64,000 bases of DNA from Paracyclopina nana (lineage: Eukaryota > Arthropoda > Copepoda > Cyclopoida > Cyclopettidae), in NCBI GenBank assembly GCA_019096065.1, contig JAGUCH010000002.1, positions 12,226,501 to 12,290,500 on the forward strand, read 5' to 3'. The notes under the pieces are model-generated. The model had not been told where the DNA came from. It saw only the letters and a program-made list of their open reading frames with translations, and made no database searches. This document shows, one piece after another, positions 12,001 through 22,473 of the stretch (the first letter of the stretch is position 1; every line of letters begins with the position of its first letter). The position numbers were made by a program, and so were the translations under genes.

Positions 12001-15000
12001 GTTAGGTTTAGCTTTATGGCAGCCATTTTTGATCTCAGCACCAAACCAAATGCTGTTTTGAGGTTCCCAAGTCATGTCTGACTTGTCCCCAGAGTCCCTT
12101 GAGCCAGTGTGAATTTTCACATTTTTCGCCAATTTTCAGTTGGGTTAGGTTAGAAACTGGAGTGAGGTTAGGTTAGGTTTAGCTTTATGGCAGCCATTTT
12201 TGATCTCAGCACCAAACCAAATGCTGTTTTGAGGTTGTGAATTTTCACATTTTTCGCCAATTTTCAGTTCGGTTAGGTTAGAAACTGGAGTGAGGTTAGG
12301 TTAAGTTCAGCTTTATGGCAGCCATTTTTGATCTCAGTACCAAACCAAATGCTGTTTTGAGGTTGTGAATTTTGACATTTTTTGCCAATTTTCAGTTCGG
12401 TTAGGTTAGAAACTGGAGTGAGGTTAGGTTAGGTTTAGCTTTATGGCAGCCATTTTTGATCTCAGCACCAAACCAAATGCTGTTTTGAGGTTCCCAAGTC
12501 ATGTCTGACTTGTCCCCAGAGTCCCTTGAGCCAGTGTGAATTTTCACATTTTTTGCCAATTTTCAGTTGGGTTAGGTTAGAAACTGGAGTGAGGTTAGGT
12601 TAGGTTTAGCTTTATGGCAGCCATTTTTGATCTCAGCACCAAACCAAATGCTGTTTTGAGGTTCCCAAGTCATGTCTGACTTGTCCCCAGAGTCCCTTGA
12701 GCCAGTGTGAATTTTCACATTTTTCGCCAATTTTCAGTTGGGTTAGGTTAGAAACTGGAGTGAGGTTAGGTTAGGTTTAGCTTTATGGCAGCCATTTTTG
12801 ATCTCAGCACCAAACCAAATGCTGTTTTGAGGTTCCCAAGTCATGTCTGACTTGTCCCCAGAGTCCCTTGAGCCAGTGTGAATTTTCACATTTTTGCCAA
12901 TTTTCAGTTGGGTTAGGTTAGAAACTGGAGTGAGGTTAGGTTAGGTTTAGCTTTATGGCAGCCATTTTTGATCTCAGCACCAAACCAAATGCTGTTTTGA
13001 GGTTCCCAAGTCATGTCTGACTTGTCCCCAGAGTCCCTTGAGCCAGTGTGAATTTTCACATTCGTTGCCAAGCTTCAGTTGGGTTAGGTTAGAAACTGGA
13101 GTGAGGTTAGGTTAGGTTTAGCTTTATGGCAGCCATTTTTGATCTCAGCACCAAACCAAATGCTGTTTTGAGGTTCCCAAGTCATGTCTGACTTGTCCCC
13201 AGAGTCCCTTGAGCCAGTGTGAATTTTCACATTTTTTGCCAATTTTCAGTTCGGTTAGGTTAGAAACTGGAGTGAGGTTAGGTTAGGTTTAGCTTTATGG
13301 CAGCCATTTTTGATCTCAGCACCAAACCAAATGCTGTTTTGAGGTTCCCAAGTCATGTCTGACTTGTCCCCAGAGTCCCTTGAGCCAGTGTGAATTTTGA
13401 CATTTTTTGCCAATTTTCAGTTGGGTTAGGTTAGAAACTGGAGTGAGGTTAGGTTAGGTTTAGCTTTATGGCAGCCATTTTTGATCTCAGCACCAAACCA
13501 AATGCTGTTTTGAGGTTCCCAAGTCATGTCTGACTTGTCCCCAGAGTCCCTTGAGCCAGTGTGAATTTTCACATTTTTCGCCAATTTTCAGTTGGGTTAG
13601 GTTAGAAACTGGAGTGAGGTTAGGTTAGGTTTAGCTTTATGGCAGCCATTTTTGATCTCAGCACCAAACCAAATGCTGTTTTGAGGTTCCCAAGTCATGT
13701 CTGACTTGTCCCCAGAGTCCCTTGAGCCAGTGTGAATTTTCACATTTTTTGCCAATTTTCAGTTGGGTTAGGTTAGAAACTGGAGTGAGGTTAGGTTAGG
13801 TTTAGCTTTATGGCAGCCATTTTTGATCTCAGCACCAAACCAAATGCTGTTTTGAGGTTCCCAAGTCATGTCTGACTTGTCCCCAGAGTCCCTTGAGCCA
13901 GTGTGAATTTTCACATTTTTGCCAATTTTCAGTTGGGTTAGGTTAGAAACTGGAGTGAGGTTAGGTTAGGTTTAGCTTTATGGCAGCCATTTTTGATCTC
14001 AGCACCAAACCAAATGCTGTTTTGAGGTTCCCAAGTCATGTCTGACTTGTCCCCAGAGTCCCTTGAGCCAGTGTGAATTTTCACATTTTTCGCCAATTTT
14101 CAGTTCGGTTAGGTTAGAAACTGGAGTGAGGTTAGGTTAGGTTTAGCTTTATGGCAGCCATTTTTGATCTCAGCACCAAACCAAATGCTGTTTTGAGGTT
14201 CCCAAGTCATGTCTGACTTGTCCCCAGAGTCCCTTGAGCCAGTGTGAATTTTGACATTTTTAGCCAATTTTCAGTTCGGTTAGGTTAGAAACTGGAGTGA
14301 GGTTAGGTTAGGTTTAGCTTTATGGCAGCCATTTTTGATCTCAGCACCAAACCAAATGCTGTTTTGAGGTTCCCAAGTCATGTCTGACTTGTCCCCAGAG
14401 TCCCTTGAGCCAGTGTGAATTTTCACAATTTTTGCCAATTTTCAGTTGGGTTAGGTTAGAAACTGGAGTGAGGTTAGGTTAGGTTTAGCTTTATGGCAGC
14501 CATTTTTGATCTCAGCACCAAACCAAATGCTGTTTTGAGGTTCCCAAGTCATGTCTGACTTGTCCCCAGAGTCCCTTGAGCCAGTGTGAATTTTCACATT
14601 TTTTGCCAATTTTCAGTTGGGTTAGGTTAGAAACTGGAGTGAGGTTAGGTTAGGTTTAGCTTTATGGCAGCCATTTTTGATCTCAGCACCAAACCAAATG
14701 CTGTTTTGAGGTTCCTAAGTCATGTCTGACTTGTCCCCAGAGTCCCTTTAGCCAGTGTGAATTTTGACATTTCTTGCCAATTTTCAGTTGGGTTAGGTTA
14801 GAAACTGGAGTGAGGTTAGGTTAGGTTTAGCTTTATGGCAGCCATTTTTGATCTCAGCACCAAACCAAATGCTGTTTTGAGGTTCCCAAGTCATGTCTGA
14901 CTTGTCCCCAGAGTCCCTTGAGCCAGTGTGAATTTTCACATTTTTCGCCAATTTTCAGTTGGGTTAGGTTAGAAACTGGAGTGAGGTTAGGTTAGGTTTA

Positions 15001-18000
15001 GCTTTATGGCAGCCATTTTTGATCTCAGTACCAAACCAAATGCTGTTTTGAGGTTCCCATGTCATGTCTGACTTGTCCCCAGAGTCCCTTGAGCCAGTGT
15101 GAATTTTGACATTTTTTGCCAATTTTCAGTTCGGTTAGGTTAGAAACTGGAGTGAGGTTAGGTTAGGTTTAGCTTTATGGCAGCCATTTTTGATCTCAGC
15201 ACCAAACCAAATGCTGTTTTGAGGTTCCCAAGTCATGTCTGACTTGTCCCCAGAGTCCCTTGAGCCAGTGTGAATTTTCACATTTTTTGCCAATTTTCAG
15301 TTGGGTTAGGTTAGAAACTGGAGTGAGGTTAGGTTCGGTTTAGCTTTATGGCAGCCATTTTTGATCTCAGCACCAAACCAAATGCTGTTTTGAGGTTCCC
15401 AAGTCATGTCTGACTTGTCCCCAGAGTCCCTTGAGCCAGTGTGAATTTTCACATTTTTCGCCAATTTTCAGTTGGGTTAGGTTAGAAACTGGAGTGAGGT
15501 TAGGTTAGGTTTAGCTTTATGGCAGCCATTTTTGATCTCAGCACCAAACCAAATGCTGTTTTGAGGTTCCCAAGTCATGTCTGACTTGTCCCCAGAGTCC
15601 CTTGAGCCAGTGTGAATTTTGACATTTTTTGCCAATTTTCAGTTGGGTTAGGTTAGAAACTGGAGTGAGGTTAGGTTCGGTTTAGTTTATGGCAGCCATT
15701 TTTGATCTCAGCACCAAACCAAATGCTGTTTTGAGGTTCCCAAGTCATGTCTGACTTGTCCCCAGAGTCCCTTGAGCCAGTGTGAATTTTCACATTTTTC
15801 GCCAATTTTCAGTTGGGTTAGGTTAGAAACTGGAGTGAGGTTAGGTTAGGTTTAGCTTTATGGCAGCCATTTTTGATCTCAGCACCAAACCAAATGCTGT
15901 TTTGAGGTTCCCAAGTCATGTCTGACTTGTCCCCAGAGTCCCTTGAGCCAGTGTGAATTTTGACATTTTTTGCCAATTTTCAGTTGGGTTAGGTTAGAAA
16001 CTGGAGTGAGGTTAGGTTAGGTTTAGCTTTATGGCAGCCATTTTTGATCTCAGCACCAAACCAAATGCTGTTTTGAGGTTCCCAAGTCATGTCTGACTTG
16101 TCCCCAGAGTCCCTTGAGCCAGTGTGAATTTTCACATTTTTCGCCAATTTTCAGTTCGGTTAGGTTAGAAACTGGAGTGAGGTTAGGTTAGGTTTAGCTT
16201 TATGGCAGCCATTTTTGATCTCAGCACCAAACCAAATGCTGTTTTGAGGTTCCCAAGTCATGTCTGACTTGTCCCCAGAGTCCCTTGAGCCAGTGTGAAT
16301 TTTGACATTTCTTGCCAATTTTCAGTTCGGTTAGGTTAGAAACTGGAGTGAGGTTAGGTTAGGTTTAGCTTTATGGCAGCCATTTTTGATCTCAGCACCA
16401 AACCAAATGCTGTTTTGAGGTTCCCAAGTCATGTCTGACTTGTCCCCAGAGTCCCTTGAGCCAGTGTGAATTTTGACATTTTTCGCCAATTTTCAGTTCG
16501 GTTAGGTTAGAAACTGGAGTGAGGTTAGGTTAAGTTCAGCTTTATGGCAGCCATTTTTGATCTCAGTACCAAACCAAATGCTGTTTTGAGGTTGTGAATT
16601 TTGACATTTTTTGCCAATTTTCAGTTCGGTTAGGTTAGAAACTGGAGTGAGGTTAGGTTAGGTTTAGCTTTATGGCAGCCATTTTTGATCTCAGCACCAA
16701 ACCAAATGCTGTTTTGAGGTTCCCAAGTCATGTCTGACTTGTCCCCAGAGTCCCTTGAGCCAGTGTGAATTTTCACATTTTTTGCCAATTTTCAGTTCGG
16801 TTAGGTTAGAAACTGGAGTGAGGTTAGGTTAGGTTTAGCTTTATGGCAGCCATTTTTGATCTCAGCACCAAACCAAATGCTGTTTTGAGGTTCCCAAGTC
16901 ATGTCTGACTTGTCCCCAGAGTCCCTTGAGCCAGTGTGAATTTTCACATTTTTTGCCAATTTTCAGTTGGGTTAGGTTAGAAACTGAAGTGAGGTTAGGT
17001 TAGGTTTTAGCTTTATGGCAGCCATTTTTGATCTCAGCACCAAACCAAATGCTGTTTTGAGGTTCCCAAGTCATGTCTGACTTGTCCCCAGAGTCCCTTG
17101 AGCCAGTGTGAATTTTCACATTTTTTGCCAATTTTCAGTTCGGTTAGGTTAGAAACTGGAGTGAGGTTAGGTTAGGTTTAGCTTTATGGCAGCCATTTTT
17201 GATCTCAGCACCAAACCAAATGCTGTTTTGAGGTTCCCAAGTCATGTCTGACTTGTCCCCAGAGTCCCTTGAGCCAGTGTGAATTTTTACATTTTTTGCC
17301 AATTTTCAGTTGGGTTAGGTTAGAAACTGGAGTGAGGTTAGGTTAGGTTTAGCTTTATGGCAGCCATTTTTGATCTCAGCACCAAACCAAATGCTGTTTT
17401 GAGGTTCCCAAGTCATGTCTGACTTGTCCCCAGAGTCCCTTGAGCCAGTGTGAATTTTCACATTTTTTGCCAATTTTCAGTTGGGTTAGGTTAGAAACTG
17501 GAGTGAGGTTAGGTTAGGTTTAGCTTTATGGCAGCCATTTTTGATCTCAGCACCAAACCAAATGCTGTTTTGAGGTTCCCAAGTCATGTCTGACTTGTCC
17601 CCAGAGTCCCTTGAGCCAGTGTGAATTTTCACATTTTTTGCCAATTTTCAGTTGGGTTAGGTTAGAAACTGGAGTGAGGTTAGGTTAGGTTTAGCTTTAT
17701 GGCAGCCATTTTTGATCTCAGCACCAAACCAAATGCTGTTTTGAGGTTCCCAAGTCATGTCTGACTTGTCCCCAGAGTCCCTTGAGCCAGTGTGAATTTT
17801 CACATTTTTTGCCAATTTTCAGTTGGGTTAGGTTAGAAACTGGAGTGAGGTTAGGTTCGGTTTAGTTTTATGGCAGCCATTTTTGATCTCAGCACCAAAC
17901 CAAATGCTGTTTTGAGGTTCCCAAGTCATGTCTGACTTGTCCCCAGAGTCCCTTGAGCCAGTGTGAATTTTCACATTTTTCGCCAATTTTCAGTTGGGTT

Positions 18001-18640
18001 AGGTTAGAAACTGGAGTGAGGTTAGGTTAGGTTTAGCTTTATGGCAGCCATTTTTTATCTCAGCACCAAACCAAATGCTGTTTTGAGGTTCCCAAGTCAT
18101 GTCTGACTTGTCCCCAGAGTCCCTTGAGCCAGTGTGAATTTTCACATTTTTTGCCAATTTTCAGTTGGGTTAGGTTAGAAACTGGAGTGAGGTTAGGTTC
18201 GGTTTAGTTTTATGGCAGCCATTTTTGATCTCAGCACCAAACCAAATGCTGTTTTGAGGTTCCCAAGTCATGTCTGACTTGTCCCCAGAGTCCCTTGAGC
18301 CAGTGTGAATTTTCACATTTTTCGCCAATCTTCAGTTCGGTTAGATTAGAAACTGGAGTGAGGTTAGGTTAGGTTTAGCTTTATGGCATCCATTTTTGAT
18401 CTCAGCACCAAACCAAATGCTGTTTTGAGGTTCCCAAGTCATGTCTGACTTGTCCCCAGAGTCCCTTGAGCCAGTGTGAATTTTCACATTTTTCGCCAAT
18501 TTTCAGTTGGGTTAGGTTAGAAACTGGAGTGAGGTTAGGTTAGGTTTAGCTTTATGGCAGCCATTTTTTATCTCAGCACCAAACCAAATGCTGTTTTGAG
18601 GTTCCCAAGTCATGTCTGACTTGTCCCCAGAGTCCCTTGA
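1..18640 (+). repeat. 171-bp tandem satellite array with embedded TTAGG motifs
   Basis: The start of the unit (TTGATCTCAGCACCAAACC) recurs at 1, 172, 343 and 514, so the period is 171 bp, and about 109 copies are present. Copies are near-identical and differ by scattered substitutions such as TTTTTTGCC or TTTTTCGCC, and GTTGGG or GTTCGG. Each unit has GGGTTAGGTTAG and, 14 bp later, GAGGTTAGGTTAGGTTTAG, so TTAGG-like pentamers occur about five times per unit on the plus strand. A dyad, TGTGAATTTTCACA, lies between GAGCC and the first TTAGG run. Shortened units occur with 13-bp or about 45-bp deletions. The array ends abruptly at about 18640 within a unit and starts before the window. It could be subtelomeric, pericentromeric or an interstitial heterochromatin block. 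I see no gene in it. Confidence 0.97.
5040..5580 (+). repeat. Diverged satellite subfamily block
   Basis: Three consecutive units carry linked differences from the rest of the array: GGGGTTCCCACATCATG in place of GAGGTTCCCAAGTCATG, GCCAGCCTGAA in place of GCCAGTGTGAA, a shortened TTTTAGTCAATT or TTTTTTGTCAATT, and AGTTTGG in place of AGTTGGG. The units still amplify as a block, so this looks like a local subfamily that expanded separately. Confidence 0.85.
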
Positions 18641-18739
18641 AGCATGGCCAATGTACTGAAAGTTGACAGGCATAAACTTGTAACAGAAAAATGAGTCATT
18701 TGCTCTCTTTTGAGACCTGACCCAGGATTCTTGACCCAA

Positions 18740-19690
18740 TGCTGAGTTTTGCTGAGAATGTTAGACAATGTCATGCCATTTCCAAAGCAGTAAATTGTTT
18801 TCAAATCGGACAACTCAGCGCTGAGATATTGGTGTTACAATTTGAGCCGGTCAGAGTTTGCAATGGTTTTTCCTCCTGTCTAGAGTCAGAATACTGAGTT
18901 GGCTCTGAAGCACAAAGTGGCTCAGTTATGGGCGTAGCCACAAAGTGGCTCAGTTTTTCATGCAATTTCAGGATATGACCAGATTTTTTACCTCAGGCTG
19001 CTTTGGGCTCAGCACTGGAGCAAGTATGTTTACTTAATAGACCGCTGAGACAGGGGAAACAATCACTGAGCTAGCAACATTGCTATGAAGCAATGAAAGT
19101 TAGCTAATCTCATGCCATTCTCAAAACAGTAAATTGTTTTCAAATCGGACAACTCAGCGCTGAGATATTGGTGTTACAATTTGAGCCTGGTCAGAGTTTG
19201 CAATGGTTTTTTCTCCTGCCTAGAGTCAGAATACTGAGTTGGCTCTTAAGCACAAAGTGGCTCAGTTTTTCATGCAGTTTCAGGATATGACCAGATTTTT
19301 TACCTCAGGCTGCTCAGGGCTCAGCACCGGAGCTAGCATGTTTACTTAATAGACTGCTGAGATAAGTGAAATAAATTACTGAGCTAGCAAAATGGCTATG
19401 AAGTAATGAAAGTTAGACAATGTCATGCCATTTCCAAAACAGTAAGTTGTTTTCAAATCAGACAACTCAGCGCTGAGATATTGGTGTTAGAATTTGAGCC
19501 TGGTCCAAGTTTGCGCAGGTTTTTTCTCCTGCCTAGAGTCAGAATACTGAGTCGGCTCAGAAGCACAAAGTGCCTCAGTTTTATTTGTAGTTTCAGGTTA
19601 TGACCAGATTTTTCACCTCAGGCTGCTCTGGGCTCATCGCTGGAGCTTGCATATTTAATTTATAGACTGCTGAGACAGGGGAAACCCAAA
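18740..19690 (+). repeat. Tandem repeat of about 310-340 bp, three copies
   Basis: The block containing GTCATGCCATTTCCAAA, CGGACAACTCAGCGCTGAG, GTCAGAATACTGAGT and CACAAAGTGGCTCAGTTTT recurs starting near 18770, 19109 and 19421, giving spacings of about 339 and 312 bp. Copy 1 has a further internal duplication of CACAAAGTGGCTCAGTT around 18910-18955. The array directly follows the end of the 171-bp satellite but shares no sequence with it. No convincing coding potential is seen. Confidence 0.85.
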
Positions 19691-20290
19691 TAAACACGAA
19701 AATGGCAATTTTGAGGCATTAGAATGGAATTTTTGGGAAAAGTTTATAAAATAACATTTGTAGAGCTCAGGCTGGGACTAACAAAACTGTCTTTGGTTTT
19801 GCTTAAAGCCAAAGGACAACTGAGATACAAGCAACTTTCTTATACGCTGCATTTTGACGACTTTTTTGGGCTCAAATTAAAGGGCATGTTGAGGCGGTTG
19901 CAACGGTGCCAATATTACATTTTATTAATGTTTCTGCAATGAGCTATGGCTAATTCAACAATTTGACCTCAATTAATGGGGCTGCTCTCTAATAAACACG
20001 AAAATGGCAATTTTGAGGCACTAGAATGGACTTTTTTGAAAAAGTTCATAAAATAACATTTGTAGAGCTCGGGCTGGGATTTCCAAAACTGTCTTTGTTT
20101 TTGCTTTAGGCCCAAGGACGACGGAGAAAATTGCAACTTTCTTATACGCCGCATTTTGACCACTTTTTTGGGCTCCAATTAAAGGGCGCGCTGCCCCGAT
20201 TCCTAATATGCGCTTACATCGCGGAAAAGTTACGTAACGGCAAAGTTACGGCCGTTTTAGTCCGTATGTATATGTGGTACTTTTTTCGCT
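19688..20290 (+). repeat. Two-copy direct repeat of about 300 bp
   Basis: AATAAACACGAAAATGGCAA begins near 19690 and again near 19992, and the similarity extends through GTTTATAAAATAACATTTG, CTTTCTTATACGC and TTTTTTGGGCTC in both copies. The short open frames in this block differ between the copies and look like chance. Function unknown; it may be a decayed mobile-element fragment. Confidence 0.75.
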
Positions 20291-20314
20291 CCGTGCTCGC
20301 ACTCGCGGGGTGCC

Positions 20315-20917
20315 GTCACTAAGGCCTAAAATGAGGTGGGTTTTAGGATCTAAAATCAAAGTGGGTTTTACGATCTAACAAATTGGGTTTTAAAGCCTAC
20401 AGATTTGGCATCAGGGTACTAAGATCTAAGTGGAAAAATCAAATAAAGTTCATCATGGGTTTTAATAACTAAAGGCTAGGGTTTTAATATCTAAAGGACT
20501 AGGTTTTATGATCTAACAGCGTGGTTTTTAAGATCTATTGCATCAGAACAAAAAAAAAGTACTCTCAAAACCATGTTGCCAACTAAAACCTGAGTAAGCA
20601 TTACATGAAAATTAAATGCTGAAATGCTATTAGTGAAGTTTTGATAATTGACATTTAATGTTCCAACATTTTAAACTTTAAAACCCACGCCTTTAGATCA
20701 AAACATCCAGGTCGTTATATATTAAAACCCAGGTACAACAAAATGATGCTTTTCCAATGTAGATCTTAAAACCCAGGTAACTCGATCTTAACATCCAGTT
20801 GTTAGGCTTTAGCATCCAAATCTTTAGATCTTAAAACCTAGGAGAAAAAAGCTTAGGCTTTAAAATCTATCTTTATTATAGATCCTAAAACCCACCCCTA
20901 TTTTAGGCTTTAGTGAC
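20315..20917. mobile_element. 603-bp element with terminal inverted repeats (MITE-like)
   Basis: The left end, GTCACTAAGGCCTAAAATG, and the reverse complement of the right end, GTCACTAAAGCCTAAAATA, are nearly identical. The match runs on through GGTGGGTTTTAGGATCTA, giving arms of about 38 bp. The interior has many copies of a GGGTTTTAAKATCTAA-like motif: forward in the left half and reverse (TTAGATCTTAAAACCCA-like) in the right half. There is no open reading frame of note. No target-site duplication is evident next to the ends, although CACTCGCGGG occurs on both sides (about 20289 and 20924). A nonautonomous DNA element with subterminal repeats is the best reading; the superfamily is not identified. 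Confidence 0.75.
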
Positions 20918-21138
20918 TTCTCCCCACTCGCGGGTGATCCCCTTTTAATTATGAGCCTTCCTTACAAGGCAGCCCTAATTCAGCATGCTTAAATCACTAT
21001 TAAAATATTTGAGGCATTTTTCCTTTTGAGACGGCCCAGCATAGGCAACGATCAACTGATTTTTGATATTTTTGGGCTCGACCCAACTGTATCTAATGTA
21101 GGTCTTTCTATTGCTTTCATTGTTATTACGACGAATAA
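20918..21138. other. Spacer between repeat block and first gene
   Basis: AT-rich sequence with no recognisable gene. Presumably it includes the 3' untranslated region of the minus-strand F-box-like gene. Confidence 0.5.
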
Positions 21139-22356
21139 TTATCTTTGTTGAGATCTGACAACCTTGATGACATTCTTATCAGCATAATCTGTGTAGAAGA
21201 TATCTGTTGAGTTGTGGGCCACATACTCCACATGCACTGGCCAATGATCCTTGGCTGATTTCTTGCACATTTCCATCTGCTCCAAGTCCAAGCATAGTCC
21301 ATACTGGATGAATGGGAGAACTTTGAGAGCCTTGATGGCTTTGGGTGGGGCCACAGACCTGCAATGGATGACCCATCCATGCTGAGGCTTGCTCCTATGC
21401 TGGAATCTCCGGAGCAAGTTGCCTCCGGAGCACTCCACCAAATCCAGGACTCCAGTTCCATACTTGCAGGTCAGGTCGAGGACCAGGGTGGAATCTTCCT
21501 CTTCTCCACAAGGAATCATGTCGTTGGGCTTGAGGTGGAGGTCATCATTCTGAAGGTAGGTCAAATGCACCGACCTCTTCACCTCATTGTCATGCCCCAT
21601 GAAATGGAGCGTGTGTGCGTTGGTCATGTCCTTCTCCCAGACAACAATGAGGCCCTGCTTGTTGCTGAACATGACTTTGACAATGACTTTGTCCAAGTAG
21701 CTGTTGGCAGCTGTCCTGTAGTCCCAGCATTTCTTCAGGCCAAAGTCTGCTGTGGCCTCAAAGAGGGTGAACAGGACAGGCCTGTACATGACCAAGTGGT
21801 ACTTGTCATTGACGGCCAACGAGTACCGATTGGCCATTTGCTGCTTGACCACTCCGCTCCTGGTGAGACCAGAGGCATTTCTCCTCCATAGGTGAACCTC
21901 ATGCTCGGGTGTGGAGGGGGCTATGATCAAGAAGTGCTTGGACAGCAGGGAGTTCCCAATGAACTGAGTCCAAGAGAAATCCCCTTTGTCCACTTGGTAC
22001 AGACACTGCTTGTATTTTTTCGCCAGGGACAAGCTGCAGTACACGTGTGCGGACCAGCCGATGGTGGGCTCAAAGGCCACGACAAAGACCTCCAGGTCAT
22101 CGCAGACAACGACAGGACAATTGATGTCTTCGTCCGTGATTGTTGCCACGTGATGGGAGCTCCCTGTTGTCAGCCAGGAGTGCCTCAAGGTGAGCGTTTT
22201 CAGGTCTAGGAACTCTTGCAAGTGAGCCTGGCAAAATGAGCTGGCACGGATGAGGTTTTTGAGCGACTGCAGGTCCAAGTAGTCGACTATTTTTCGGATG
22301 ACCAAGTAGTAGTTGCCACCCGTAAAAAGGCCATGCAAAAGGCTGAACTCCTCCAT
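21139..22356 (-). CDS. F-box-like protein, intronless
   Basis: A single open frame of 405 residues starts at ATG 22356. Residues about 16-55 (YYLVIRKIVDYLDLQSLKNL and the following stretch) resemble an F-box: a short helix, the hydrophobic pattern VIRKIVDYLDLQSLKNL, then a cysteine-containing helix. The remainder is rich in aromatic and hydrophobic beta-like segments and has no motif I can name. F-box proteins usually link SKP1-CUL1 ubiquitin ligases to a substrate; that role here is inference. It is the gene nearest the repeat block. A lone intronless F-box-like gene at the edge of heterochromatin is typical of fast-evolving arthropod families, so a one-to-one orthologue may not exist. The frame is intact, with no sign of decay. 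Confidence 0.7.
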   Translation of the reverse strand: MEEFSLLHGLFTGGNYYLVIRKIVDYLDLQSLKNLIRASSFCQAHLQEFLDLKTLTLRHSWLTTGSSHHVATITDEDINCPVVVCDDLEVFVVAFEPTIGWSAHVYCSLSLAKKYKQCLYQVDKGDFSWTQFIGNSLLSKHFLIIAPSTPEHEVHLWRRNASGLTRSGVVKQQMANRYSLAVNDKYHLVMYRPVLFTLFEATADFGLKKCWDYRTAANSYLDKVIVKVMFSNKQGLIVVWEKDMTNAHTLHFMGHDNEVKRSVHLTYLQNDDLHLKPNDMIPCGEEEDSTLVLDLTCKYGTGVLDLVECSGGNLLRRFQHRSKPQHGWVIHCRSVAPPKAIKALKVLPFIQYGLCLDLEQMEMCKKSAKDHWPVHVEYVAHNSTDIFYTDYADKNVIKVVRSQQR

Positions 22357-22473
22357 TGCAGACTACTGTTTAATCAATAATGCTGCATGATGTCTATTAA
22401 TACCACTACATTTTGAAATTTTCTATTTCAATCGACGACGCCCACGAAAATGTGTTACATAAAATCAAGCAAT

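Noticed and set aside
1..18640. Reading the array as a true telomere
   Set aside because: TTAGG makes up only a minor part of each 171-bp unit and the orientation does not fit a left chromosome end; it is a satellite that contains the motif.
1..18640. CRISPR-like array
   Set aside because: Units are 171 bp, contiguous and nearly identical without unique spacers, and the genome is eukaryotic.
18512..18813. Short open frames at the right edge of the satellite
   Set aside because: They consist of satellite and adjoining repeat sequence, recur with variation in other copies, and show no domain or splice support.
19406..20322. Open frames of 60-75 codons in the two repeat blocks
   Set aside because: The frames are not kept between the repeat copies and have no recognisable motif.
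21364..22209. Plus-strand frames of 175 and 105 codons antisense to the F-box-like gene
   Set aside because: They are shadows of the intact minus-strand frame and have no conserved features.
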